A DNA stretch of 64,000 nt, from the NCBI RefSeq assembly GCF_000150275.1, contig NW_002060949.1:3478449-3542448 (forward strand), given 5' to 3'. This DNA comes from Trichoplax adhaerens (Eukaryota > Placozoa > Uniplacotomia > Trichoplacea > Trichoplacidae). The notes beneath the pieces are model-generated. The model was given only the letters and a program-made list of their open reading frames with translations, was not told where the DNA came from and made no database searches. This document shows, one piece after another, positions 1 to 12,824 of the stretch (within the stretch, counting starts at the first letter, position 1; each line of letters starts with the position of its first letter). A program made the translations under genes and the position numbers.

Positions 1-1070
1 GTACATTGTTATTGGGAATGCTTTCAGTTTGGATATTTCTTATTAGCTCTATCTAGATATTTTTCTTCTAACAAAGCAATAAATTAGCCTTTTCCTAATA
101 GTATATCCTAAATATCAATGTATTACATAGCATCCTTAACATTATACGTGTAATAATTTACTTATTGGACACAGCTGTAGTATTTCAGTCAAAAACTGTA
201 AATATAATATAGTCAGTAGCAGTAGAATTTAAATAACAAGACTGTGTTGCTGCATAGTTTCGAGTAGTGATTCGATATCTAGTAGGCAGTACTATAAAAA
301 ATACGTCTACTTAAACTTGTACGAAGTAGCTTTAATTGGTTACACTTTGTTCTCATATCTATAATGGACGAAACTTAATACAGTAAAGGAACGTTTACAG
401 TATTTGTATTTACTGGTCTCTATGCACAATATATTCATACAGTATGAACTGTGCTTGCTTGTTACTAATAGTGCTGACGTCTTGCGATATGATAGACACT
501 GCTGCAGTCCAGCATGCACACATATTTGTACTATATAAATATATATCGCAAACTTTTACTCCCGAGGATTTAATCATCCCTAGAGGACTCTTTTGCTATA
601 TTATATCGTCATTGATGTTATGATTTGCTTACAATTTAGAACTAGTATTCTATACTTATGCGTTATTAAGTATGGTAGCAGTATGATTTTGAATATCAAA
701 TTTCATGCTTTACTGTGCTTATCTTCCTATCTATACACTAATGCCATCTCTCTAATACCCTTGGGCATTATTAGAAGACGCAAAGTTTATTAATTTTGAT
801 AATATAATGCTTCAAAAAATAAAATGTACAAATTATCGAAGTATTAGATCCATATAAGGATTATTTAGCAATACTGCTAAAATTGTCGAAGAAAACATTT
901 TCTTAACGTTTTCTTTAAAAAATCTTTTAAGTTGGATATTTTTCAAGCATACACTTGTCGAGTGACTGATGTCTGCAAGCCGAAATTTAAGTGATCAATA
1001 CATAGCATCCAGCACTTTCGTGCGCCAGGTATTGACTTGTAAATGGAAAGTAGTAGCCTTCTCTACTCAC

Positions 1071-4000
1071 CTTTACAGTATATGTAGCACCAAGGACTAG
1101 CTTCGCCATAATAACGGTAAAGAAAGGCATTAAAGCCTAGAAGAACATAATAAATGCAATGGAACGATTATAAACATAATATGAAATAATAGTAAGTGCA
1201 AAAAGAAACGAAATATCTAGTCTCAGGATTCATGATTGATATTTTAGCAGTAATCCATATCACGCTTGTCACCTATGTTATTGTACGCTCTAAAATGGCC
1301 TTTTGCGGCTCGTAGTTGCAATTAACCTTATAAAACAAACCATTCATAAGCTGAATTCTATTGCGATAAATATACGACAGGCTTCTAGACTATAATGAAT
1401 TTTGTGATAGGTGGATATCTCGTATTTTCAAATACCGTCCATGCGCTATTTCTTAGTACGCAGCATTTAAGTGGTTAGCTAAGCATTAAGTAAATCATAT
1501 TGCAAGCTATACAGGAACTAAAGTATACCGTATCTTACAAAATCGGATTAGTCTGCAATCTGATGCTGTTATTGGTTATTAAGTGAAATCATTGTTTGCT
1601 CTTTGAGTTAATTATGACAGTATCATTCTACTTTAAGCGTTTATTGTAATATGTACATTAGATATATTTTAATAATTTAATTCACGTCATAATGTCGTCC
1701 GTATTGGAGCTCAGGTTTATAAATATCAATACTAGCTAGTGATCGTTATTCTAGGTAATGACATACTAGTCTTAAATTTACATAGTGCATAAAAGTGATG
1801 TATCAGAGTCACAATTATTTTGCTGTCGTAGACTGTATACTATAATTGTACTTGCAGAATTATGCCATATATCTACTTATTAAACTTGGCTACTAATCTG
1901 TCCTTTTTAAAGCAAGTAAGAATATGCAATTAAAACTTTAGGAAGATGAGATCACGGTATTTGATACAACTATTACTATGATTTTCCTCGTCGAAATAAT
2001 AAATCAGCATTACGAATGCTAATGTAAGTTGTATTATTCTGAATTAATATTAATTATTTATCAAATACGAAATGATAAACTCATTAATGACTGTGACACA
2101 ATAGACAACAAAATTAGAAATAGCGGTATGCAAAGATCGGAGGTGGTGTACGATGTGTACTATATTGTATTCATAAATTATAAGAAGTATTTCACCATAA
2201 CTAGTTATGTATACTCACTTTAACTTTAGTTTCACATGTATGGTTGATTATGGAAGGAAACGATAGCCAAGAGAACATATGCAAAAAAAATTCGATAATA
2301 CTAATTAAGCTTATTAGACACTAGCATATGCTAATTATCATTAATTCAATTTATTTAAATTTAAAATTATAATCGTTACTGTACTATAATGCAGAATCGA
2401 ATAAAAATTACAAGCCATATCTATAATTTAATAAGCCGTAAAGAAATTGTATAGTATCCGCATAGTACGTGCATAGCTTTGCAGACAATTGGTCAGTTAG
2501 TAATAGAAATTTACTTTTCTAGATTTAATATTTTGATTTGATAATTTCTACAGCTACGTCAGTAAATGATAGCGCCATAACTTGGGCTTGTAAGGCACAA
2601 TAGCTCGCAGGTAAGCAATAGTAGCCAGAGACTCATTCTTCCTTTTATTGGTTGCAATACTGTAGGATCTACAAGTCCATATGTACGTAATTACTGTCAG
2701 ATAGGTTTCTTAATGAGAACTGCAATAGTATTATAATACATATAAAAGGCACAGCTCATGTCAACCTTTATATATTATTCTCATAATGGTAAATTATATT
2801 AATAAATCGGGCAGTTCTAAGCGATCCTGCTGTATTTAGCGAACACTGCTGGCTGTTAACATCATACAATAGTAAGCTTTTAGTGATGTCTGGATTATAT
2901 AAACAGTCAAAAGGAAGGCCGTATTTTACTGCAAATAAACGTTGAGATCTATGCAGTTATACTGACATTAGTGCTCTGCCTGGTACATCCACAGAAAGAT
3001 AGATTAACATTCCGTTATTAGGGTTAACATCTTTGTAAAGAACATACTGTATAAAGTAAATTTATTATATCATGATATCTATTGTGCAGAGCTGTAGGAT
3101 TTTCCGCATATGGCACGATGTCCTATGAGCTAATATGAATACGTATATGGATAGGATACTATAGTATCTCACTTTGATTGAGCTTACCGTAAGCAAAGGC
3201 TTAAAGTAACGACTACGCGTAATCTGCATTGCTTAACCTATTCATTTATTTGGCTCACTGAGCTTAGAAAGAAGGCCTACCCGTAAATGGAGTCATTCAT
3301 TCATGAACTATGCAGGAAGGTATCAAAGTCTCATTTTATTACCTTACAATAGAGTCTACCGTATATGATCAGCTCAAAGTACAGTAATATATCAGCAATG
3401 GCTTGCATAAAATGTGAATCTATTATTTATCATCCTTATAACACCGGATTCTATAGTGCGCGTTCTATTTTATAAATTATAGAAATTGAACCTGTTAATC
3501 TGGCATCTAGAACAAAACAGTTTAAATTAAACACTTTATCAATACCACGTGTATTAAATTAGTCATGGACCGATTAACATAATGCTGCAAATATACAACA
3601 TATGGCTTATTTAAAGATATGTTTTATTTCGTTGCATGCCGGTATTATGTATTCTTAACTGTACGTCTGTAGTGGGTATTTCAACATCGGTTTTAGCATT
3701 TATAACAATGATGTGGACATCTAGAACGTATTTGCAATTTGTATGGTATGATATCTACATAATCACCTGATTTCTTCTGTGCGTGCAATGTAGATGTCGT
3801 TTACCGTATAGATAATATAATCGGTCATTTTATAAAATAATCGGGCAATTTGTAAAATGACAAATTTTGCGGTCATTTTGCAAAATGACCAGTATAGGGT
3901 AATAATGATGAATAAATTAGATTATTGAAGATGTACCTGTTCAAATTGAACAGTTTGTGTAGCTCAATCTGTACAGATCGGGTCAACTTGATGTTAGTAA

Positions 4001-4638
4001 CAGCAAAACATTAGATGAACTACTGGGATTTTAAATGAATCATCATGACCACAAACGTCAAGTCCAGGCATAGCACTATCCTATTTAAATTTTAGCAGAA
4101 ATTGATAGCTTCAAGAAAATAGGCCACTGTCTCTGTTGATGTGCCGTTCTATGCATATCACAGATCTACTGCTATTAAAGTCGTTAGCTTGTACCAGCAA
4201 AAGCAATATACAAGTAGATGGATTGTAATGCAAGCTTCAACAGCACTTACCTGTATGTGCATAAGATACAGAAACTTTCCAAATAGCAACATGACTAAGT
4301 AAAGCACCTAAAATTTTATTAGCCGCTAAAGGAAGGATTTTACTCCAGTACGATTTATAAACAACATAAGGGAGTGAATCGACATGCCAAAATTTGAGCA
4401 GTGAACCAAGATAAACCGTTTGCGATACCACTTGGATAAAGGACAAAGTTAAAGGATGAGGCCAATCGCGTAAAACCCATTTACCAACTACGTTGTTGCT
4501 AGCGCTGACAATATACCATGACAAGCAAAGTAAAACAATTTTATATTTTCCCATCTGTTTGGGTTTGTCTGATTTAATATTAGGCGGTAATTCTTCGCCA
4601 TCGATATTAGCCTCTGCAGTAAGAGGAGCGGTAGCCAT
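1071..4638 (-). CDS. SLC35E1: SLC35E1-like solute transporter, 5' part (partial gene)
   Basis: This is a multi-pass membrane transporter of the SLC35E/triose-phosphate translocator family, probably in Golgi or ER membranes. SLC35E1's substrate is not firmly established. Exon 1 (4251-4638, 129 codons plus 1 nt) starts at the ATG at 4638 and ends in a GTAAGT donor. It has a short polar N-terminus, then hydrophobic helices and the signature HVAIWKVSVSYAHT, close to HVSIWKVPVSYAHT of animal SLC35E1. A second exon (1071-1136, 22 codons, GTGAGT donor) encodes ALMPFFTVIMAK, matching the ATMP segment that follows. The two exons do not join in phase: exon 1 ends in phase 1 and the 1136 exon begins in phase 0 directly after an in-frame TAG. 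The homologues need exactly two more residues (V-K). A 5-nt microexon at 2219-2223 would supply them. The rest of the protein must lie beyond base 1. Family assignment is good; substrate is unknown. Confidence 0.75.
2219..2223 (-). CDS. SLC35E1: candidate 5-nt microexon of the SLC35E1-like gene
   Basis: On the minus strand the five bases TTAAA are preceded by AG and followed by a strong GTGAGTAT donor. Inserted between exon 1 (ends ACA-G) and the exon at 1136 (starts GCT), they give T-V-K-A, exactly what SLC35E1 proteins have here. I scanned the 3.1-kb intron by eye for AG+TNAAR+GT and saw only this site. The upstream pyrimidine tract is weak. This is an inference from phase and homology. Confidence 0.3.
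3871..3890. repeat. perfect 20-bp palindrome
   Basis: The half-site GGTCATTTTG is followed directly by its exact reverse complement, with no spacer. Imperfect relatives lie just upstream (GGTCATTTTATAAAATA near 3823, and a GCAATTTGTAAAATGAC block near 3845), so this looks like a small cluster of related inverted repeats inside the intron. Confidence 0.7.
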
Positions 4639-7600
4639 ACTTGTTGCCTTGTTAATAAGTAAATGAATTAATTTAATTGTGCGGTAATATGGGCCTGAAA
4701 GTGAGCAGCAGGCCCTTTTAAGGCCACTACACCACAGGACTTAAATGGACCGGTACCATACTGTGTACTTACTGCATTGCACCCTGACTGCATCGATCCG
4801 TCATTCATTCTACTGTTCCTGCCCAAGCCTGCCATATCCTTCAAACAAATATGTTACTCCGTGCTTGCACTCCTCTGTGTACTGTCAACAATAGTTTCTT
4901 GCAAGCAATATTTTATTTGGATAGTCTCCTAAACCTTGTATAGTATGCTCCAAATTAGAATGGATGCCAGCTGGTAATGGAAAAGGTAGAGGCAGTAAAA
5001 ATCGGACAAATGATATGATTTTCGAGTTCAGGAAGGCTAAATGAGATGGGTTGTTGTAATTTTAATACAGAAAAAGAGAATAAAGTCTTGATCATTTATA
5101 TTCTTTGATCGATTTCATACTTTCGCTTTAAGAAAGAAAAATCTCTGTTACTAAATATCGTCAATGACATAAATAACCAATAGCAATCCCTAGTAACGGA
5201 TGATTAACGTAATATAAAAAATAATAATTTGAATCAATCGATAGTTTAAGCAAAATTACTCCTGGTATTGCTATTTTCATGTTAATAGAACTAATTTCTA
5301 GTCATACTGCAGAACATTCAATTGTTGGTATTCCTGTAAGTAAAGCGACGCCATGGTTCGTATGTAAAGTAAGCTTATAGAACGGCGAAAAATTCGCTAT
5401 TAAAGTATGCTGTAGGTGCCATGTTAATGATAGTAGCATCGATTGCGATAGATCATGCCCATCGCCAAATCTAGTCTTAAATATCAGTCAGTTTCAAATG
5501 GATCTTTTACTCTCATAGTACTCGTATATCGAATAAAGATGAAAAAACGGACTGTACTGTAAGTTTAAGATATTAAATAACATTTCGTGGTCAATGGATT
5601 CATTCTAATGATAATTAAGAAATCATGTTTATATTGAGATATTACAGAAATTGATTTCTGAAAGTTTTTCTTCTAATCACAATGCGGTTGGCTAATCATT
5701 TTTTTTGGCGATGATATACCGCAGGTGGGTTTTGCTATTAGTAATATTTATTTGGACGCTAATGTGGAGTATTTTTACGTAGCATCTTTTTATTTGCCAA
5801 TATATATCTATACGAATACGAGTATGTACCGGTATGCCTATGTATTACTGATCAACATATCGTACGTTCGTTGAAAAAGGAATTGCCGGCCGGTATAGAC
5901 AACACTAGAATTAATTAATGAAATGTGTTTGCATAACCTTTTGTACACACACATTCTCATGATTTAAGCCAGTAAATGATCAATCGTACGAACACTAATT
6001 CACTAGTACACTAATCTAGTATTCTTGTTGTATGAGAATGGTAAAAGAAAGCAGAATAAGTCCTCTAATTCTATCATTCCCATAATCTTTTGACGACCAA
6101 GACTAATTTTTATAAATATCAATTTTAGACTAGATTCTTCGCTCTACAAGAAGACTCTGTTTTGCTAAATGATCCCTTTTTAGGGTATAAAGATAACGTA
6201 ATACCCGTATGTACTGTCATGGACAAGAATAATTGGTAATGCTTATTGCTGCAATAGCACGATAACTGAGCTATAGCAATCAATGAGTAAAGGTTTACCG
6301 TAGAAATAAATATCACCGTCAAAGAATACAAAAATGAGATATGATCACGCATTCAATCTCTTACTATATTCAAAGCCTAACGTTGGTATAGCCATGGAAA
6401 CATCATTATGTTGTTTTGTCACATATGGCAAAATTAACAGACAAAAAATGAATCTTATCATTTAGATCCTTTTTCTTAATTAAGGCCAGAATATACTCGT
6501 ATAGAAATGAAGTTGTTCATACATTGCTCAGCGTATAATATTACCACACTCAGAACAAATTGTTCATTTCAGACTGCAGCCTGGAGTTTTAAAGTTTTTC
6601 ATTCAAGTTATAATTTTAATGAAAAAGTGCAAGTTTTATCAATCTGCAAGCGTAATTATGTATCAGCCTTTCCTTATTAATCTTGAAGTTTGTAATGCAA
6701 AATCGAGATAGGTTTAGGTAAATATTTATTTTATATCTGGTACGTGAAGTTGCATCGAGATAAAGATAAAAATAGAAAGCACGTGTACAACAGAGTATTT
6801 ACATAGACATCAAAATTTCGCCGATGGTCTTATACTATGCTACGCATCAATAAATTACGCTGTCCTACTATTGTTTGCTTTAGTTCAATTTAATTAGTGG
6901 CAATGTCTATGGTAGTATTTGAATCCAAAGTTTGCTCCAACAGTTAGAGCATAATATTCCCATTGTAGACGCTTTAGTATACGTAAATCTTGTCACTAAA
7001 TCGTTCATTCGCTGCATGATAGCGGAAAGAATTTACCTGAGTGGTTTAGAAACGCTTAGTATTGAAAGATTAATCACGCGTATGACTAAAAGAATGATGA
7101 TTCTTTCCAAGATAGAAAGATTATAAAAGGATTCTATCTACAAATTAAAATAAATTAAGAGCTGCATAAGAAGTGCTGGTACGGCAAGTTGTGATTACGA
7201 ATTTATTGACATAAAAAAATACGGCAGTGTTCAATGCTTATTCAAGGATTGGTCTACTTGTAGTACAACATCTGGCATTAAAATCTGTTATTTACTTAAT
7301 TAAAATTGTTAAGAGGATGAAGCAGATTATCGGAGTATTAAGACTTTTAATTTATTAGAATCTAAAAAAAACCTCGAAAAACCATAGTGCGGATTGGTAA
7401 TCATAAATATACAGTATAATCGAGTTCTTAGTATACTGCATTGGTTGTTTGATTAATTACGCAATGTGAGCATTTCATTAACATGACCATCATGACTTTA
7501 TGAATAGTAATTAGGAGTAAATTTACAATAGTATTATTGTATGCCAAGCCATGAGTAAAATTAGAGAAAGAGATCCGAAAATAAGATTATCCCATTAAAT

Positions 7601-10380
7601 GGAATAACTGAAAATTATGCTTTAGTATCACGTAATATTGTACTGAAATGAATAATTTAATTAAAATAATATATGATTATCTTAATGTAATGACATCCAT
7701 TGCTTAACATTCGCGATTTCAGTAAAATCGCTTCGCACCATATGGTACTAAAGCTGTTCCAGAAAGAAATTAATCTTTCAGAAAAGTGACGAATGAAGGA
7801 TTTTCACAATGATTACATTACTATATGACTATGACACAGTCTTTACAGGAAATATAATGTATATTATGAATTAGAGTTTCCAGCCATTGCTCTGATTCAA
7901 TAAATGACGCTATTTGCAGTGCAAGTATTGAAATGAAATAAAATACATTTTGAAAAATTGTACCGTCATCGCTAAATCAATAACTGCCTTAGAGCTGATC
8001 TGATTATCATGAAGGCGTTAAAAATATGCAAGTAAGCAATATTGCAAAGGATCGATAATAAAAGTATTGTCAAACCAAAGTTTGATTGTTAATAATGGTG
8101 GCGAAATTTTCTTGCTGATATATCTGTCTCATAAGGAAAGTTTGTAGTGTGCATTAATAAATTAATTTTTGATTAGATAGTAGGGATCTGAAGTAAAATC
8201 TATCATTTAAAGCATAACGAATAAAAGTTAAACCCAAGGTTGAGAATTTACAATTTCGCTTTACTCTATAAGCATTTATATAATGGTATATTTCAATTCT
8301 TACTATCCTTTAGGCACGAAGAATTTATTAACATTGAATTGGAACAGACTCCGAATACTTCGATAAGTAATATACCCGTATAGTAAGTTGATAAACTATG
8401 CGCACATTCATATGCAGTTTCCATCGCAAGATACTACAGTTATAACCTGAAAAGTGTTCTTTAATAGCATAAAAGTTTTCTCCTACTTCATCTAAATTTC
8501 GTCTTTACGTATATTAATTACCTCTATGGCGTTACATTATCACAAATTATGCTCTATTGTAAGCATATGTGGAATATTCACCTCCGTTTAGATATTACAT
8601 TGTAGGTGATAACATTGCTATCTGGGCCATGCGATTAAAATAGGGTAAAATTCTCTACCAAATGTTCATTTTTTTAAATTGCGACAGTTTTTGATTTCAG
8701 ATAATAATTTGTACAACCTGTTTCTTTACCTGACAGGTGTGATAGCTTTCTGAATTTTACTGTAATTGAAGATTCAACTATTTTAACCATTGCAGTACAT
8801 ATTATTTTGCAAAGACTGCCCTATTTGTTTATAATAACAAAGTGTATTTTGTAAAGTAGTTCCTACTGGGACAAAAATACTGTACTAACCTCTGATACCT
8901 ATCATATACCATTATTTGACCTTAAGTTACCATACGCTAAGCTACCGTTCGTTATTAAAAGGATTACCTGAAAGAATTTTTTTGAAGATGTATGGCCTAG
9001 ATACCTTTTAGTGATTTATTCTTTTACGATTAATGTTCATACGTATGTATATATATAAATCTGCAAGATTACTGTCGTCACTACGTGCCACTATGTATCA
9101 CCATGCCTTCTCATACCCCAAATAAAAATATCCATAGTCTTAAATCCTAGTGCTTATACATGGTTATTAAGTGCTTAGTATAATAACAATGTGATATTTT
9201 TTACTGTAGTGTTTAAGTGTGATATAAGTTTAGATCGTGTTAATAATAATCTTACAAGTGCAGTTATTACCGGTTAGTCTGTTAAGCTATGATGTTCGGA
9301 AGATTCTCTAAACCATCCTAATTATTCTAGCACTGATACTACATATAAACTGAAGACATTACTGTAGACAGTGCATACCACAGTATTATTACACGTATAC
9401 ATATTAAAATAAGTTTATTTAAAATATAGTTAGAGAAAAATTTCATAAGGACTCTACGTAATTTTGATCTTTGTAGAACATTGAGATCTTTCAATATCTA
9501 TCTAATTAATGCGTTAGAGATCGTCTACAATGCAGTATAGATCTGATAGGATTCATAGTGCGGTATTTTGTATATACGCGTATAGCCAATTATATATATT
9601 CTACCAAAAATTAAAAAAACAAATATACTAATTTTTCCAGTGATGTTAATGACGATCGAATAAAAAATTTAGTTGCGAATTTAGTAGATTACGATATTTC
9701 ATTTAATGTGAACCCAACATAACTAGTCTGCTAGCATATTAATATATATTTTCTAGGTAAAATTACCTCTGTGTCCTATCTGATGGAATAATGGACCGAA
9801 TTGTAGTTTTCAGAGCTTAAAGTATATAGCAAGACACTGACATTTATCGCAATTTACAGTCAATGCGAGTTTATGTAGAGATATACAGTATAATGATATC
9901 TTGTTTTAGTAAGTAGCGTAGAGGTAATCCGATGTAAGGTAAAGACTACGTGAAAAGATATAATAAGTTTTGTTGGATTTTTTTTTATTACGATAACAAG
10001 GTTTGTTAATAATGATGCTAGTATGATAGATAAAGAGAACGAGACGTCAGGACTAATCTAAAACTTAGATTGCAGAGGTTTACGTAATGAGAATAATACT
10101 ATTCATAACAAGGGTAAATGCGTCTTAGCAGGATATGCTGTAAATAGAATAGAATACATTTATATATAAAAGGTGTAGTAGTGTCTCTATTGGTAGTGAG
10201 TTCATATCAGTATATTGTAGAATGTATTACATTAACCTTGCTTCTATAGTATACGCGCAAATATACTACGCTATATCTTACTATACTAAGTACCGTGTAT
10301 TCGATAACACATTCAGACAAGCATTTCTATAAAGTTTACGGGTATCAATCTAGAGGTTGATCGCCATATAACAAAGTATA
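4639..10380. other. intergenic region, no gene recognised
   Basis: This is about 5.7 kb of AT-rich sequence upstream of the SLC35E1-like gene. Small open frames (6125-6352, 6932-7126) have no recognisable domains and no phase-consistent splice partners. A 20-bp match to the core of the 143-bp tandem repeat (TTTTCAGAGCTTAAAGT) occurs alone near 9808-9824. I see no RNA gene or transposon. Confidence 0.5.
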
Positions 10381-10557
10381 AGCATACACAGCATCATCCA
10401 AAGTTATTTTGCAAGCTAAAACAAAAATTACACCAAAACGATAAATCAAAGTAGCTGAGATGCAGTTTTGGCAAAGATTGATGCTTATTTGGTGTCAAAA
10501 TTCGACACTTTGCAAGTAGCACTATCCTTTAACATTGCATCATTTACCCAAACTGTA

Positions 10558-12030
10558 TACTCTTTTACTTATAGGCTTTAAACTCTAGATTTACGGTCTT
10601 CTATCGATCGAAATAAACAGGAGTAAATTTTAGTTTTCAGAGCTTTAAGTGTCCTAATAAAGTTGATCATTAGCTTCAAATCAACAATCTTCTTATACTT
10701 TACTCTTTTACTTATAGGCTTTAAACGTTAGATTTACGGTCTTCTACTGATCGAAATAAACAGGAGCCAATTTTAGTTTTCAGAGCTTAAAGTGTCCTAA
10801 TAAAGTTGATCATTAGCTGCAAATCTACAGAATCCCGATTATTTCCAGAACAATTGACAATTCGCATATTTATTCTTAATTTTAATATCGTACAATTTAA
10901 CCATCCTGGGGACCTAGACATACAGTACAGTACTTTTGTACAGCATACAGTACACGGATACACGGTAAAAAGTTACTGAACCTCTGACAGGTCTATGACA
11001 AATAGTAATACTATCTGTTCAATGAGCACATTATCGTAAACCGTCAGCAAAGCGACGGGAGTTTGCACTAGTATGCTTTAAACGCTAGATTTACGGTCTC
11101 CTACTGATCGAAATAAACAGGAGCAAATTTTAATTTTCAGAGCTTAAAGTGTCCTAATAAAGTTGATCATTAGCTTCAAATCAACAATCTTCGTATACTA
11201 TACTCATTATATAGGCTTCAAACTCTAGATTTACGGTCTTCTACTGTTCGAAAGAAACAGGAGTAAATTTTAGTTTTCAGAGCTTAAAGTGTCCTAATAA
11301 AGTTGATCATTAGCTTTAAATCAACAATCTTCGTATACTGTACTTTTTTACTTATAGGCTTTAAACGCTAGATTTACGGTCTTCTATCGATCGAAATAAA
11401 TAGGAGCAAATTTTAGTTTTCAGAGCTTAAAGTGTCCTAATAAAGTTGATCATTAGCTTCAAATCAACAATCTTCGTATACTATACTCTTTTACTTATAG
11501 GCTTTAAACGCTAGATTTACGGTCTTCTATCGATCGAAATAAACAGGAGCAAATTTTAGTTTTCAGAGCTTAAAGTGTCCTAATAAAGTTGATCATTAGC
11601 TTCAAATCAACAATCTTCGTATACTATACTCTTTTACTTATAGGCTTTAAACGCTAGATTTACGGTCTCCTACTGATCGAAATAAACAGGAGCAAATTTT
11701 AGTTTTCAGAGCTAAAAGTGTCCTAATAAAGTTGATCATTAGCCGCAAGTCTACAGAATCCCGATTATTTCCAGAACAATTGACAATTCGCATATTTATT
11801 CTTAATTTTAATATCGTACAATTTAACCATAATGGGGACCTAGACATGAATAAAGTTGATCATTAGCTTCAAATCAACAATCTTCGTATACTGTACTCTT
11901 TTACTTATAGGCTTTAAACTCTAGATTTACGGTCTTCTACCGTTCGAAATAAACAGGAGTAAATTTTAGTTTTCAGAGCTTAAAATATCCTAATAAAGTT
12001 GATCATTAGCCGCAAATCAACAATCTTCAT
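10558..12030. repeat. tandem array of about eight 143-bp repeats
   Basis: The anchor GCTTTAAAC(G/T)CTAGATTTACGG recurs at 10575, 10718, 11075, 11215, 11358, 11501, 11644 and 11911. Neighbouring copies are spaced 143 bp (140 once). Each unit continues through GATCGAAATAAACAGGAG, TTTTCAGAGCTTAAAGTGTCC and AAAGTTGATCATTAGC. The array is interrupted twice by a second shared module of about 100 bp (about 10820-10920 and 11737-11847), which begins with CTACAGAATCCCGATTATTT and ends GGGGACCTAGACAT. The copies are roughly 90-95% alike by eye, so the expansion is fairly recent. An open frame on the minus strand at 11647-11847 lies inside a repeat and is not a gene. Confidence 0.9.
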
Positions 12031-12050
12031 CCATTTAATCTACGTCTTAT

Positions 12051-12824
12051 ACTGTACATCTAGAATATGCCACAGAATATTATCCCCTGTTATTCACCAT
12101 AGTAACGCTGCCTACTACATGTACCACAGTAACTGTACGAGGACGCTCGAGTCATGACCACGTTAGCGATACAGTGAGACTAATACTGTATTAGTATCCA
12201 AAGCCCCTGACTGTGCACTATACTAGACGGTATCTACATCTGACGATCCTTTTATGTATGATACAGTATGAAAGTCTTTCGTCAGTATAGGTCTGGCACT
12301 GGCATTGTTGCAGTCCAGTGAAAGACGACGATGGACATGTCGAAATTGCAGTGAAGAAGAGTTTGAAGACTTATTTGAACGACTTTCCATCTGAGTAAAT
12401 TATATTCAAAATAAGAAATAACGATCTAGAAAGCTTAGAAATATCCAATAGTACTAATCTTCTTTGACGTCATTTCCCTTATACGAACTGACTGACTTTA
12501 CTCACTCCATTTATCCTTTTTGAACCTTGGCCATTCCCAACGACGACATTGATCTCACCTGGATCTGCTGTTCAATGATTTCATAGAAATTGCACTTTAC
12601 CAATACGCTAATTTCTTGTACAATATCGGCAACAGTCAATAGACAAGATCCAGTTCAAATTTTGATGCTTGCCTAATTTTATCCTATGAAGGATGCATAA
12701 ACATGACCAAACCATGTATAATCCATCTATTTATGGACTTTATTGCAGCAAAATGGATCGCTCATGAATGAATTGGACTAAGAAATTTCGATATTAATCC
12801 CTGGTCATCAATTACTCAATCGTC
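12051..12824. other. fukutin upstream region
   Basis: This stretch separates the tandem-repeat array from the fukutin ATG. A 55-codon minus-strand frame (12390 to 12223) begins right after a TTTACTCAG acceptor-like site, and a second minus-strand frame ends at a GTGAGA donor at 12559. The pair could be two exons of a small gene, but the upstream one lacks an acceptor. I do not call a gene. The fukutin promoter presumably lies here; no clear TATA box was found. Confidence 0.4.

Larger units (their letters stand above)
1137..4250 (-). other. large intron of the SLC35E1-like gene
   Basis: About 3.1 kb of AT-rich sequence lies between the two recognised SLC35E1 exons. Apart from the microexon candidate and a short palindrome at 3871-3890, I see no coding exon, RNA gene or mobile element. 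Short open frames here (for example 2029-2223 on +) have no recognisable content. Confidence 0.6.

Noticed and set aside
11647-11847. 66-codon minus-strand open frame
   Set aside because: It lies wholly inside the 143-bp repeat and its nested module, with no domain content.
12300-12395. Plus-strand frame containing WTCRNCSEEEFEDLFERLSI, zinc-ribbon-like
   Set aside because: Only one CxxC pair, no partner exon, and the opposite strand is also open.
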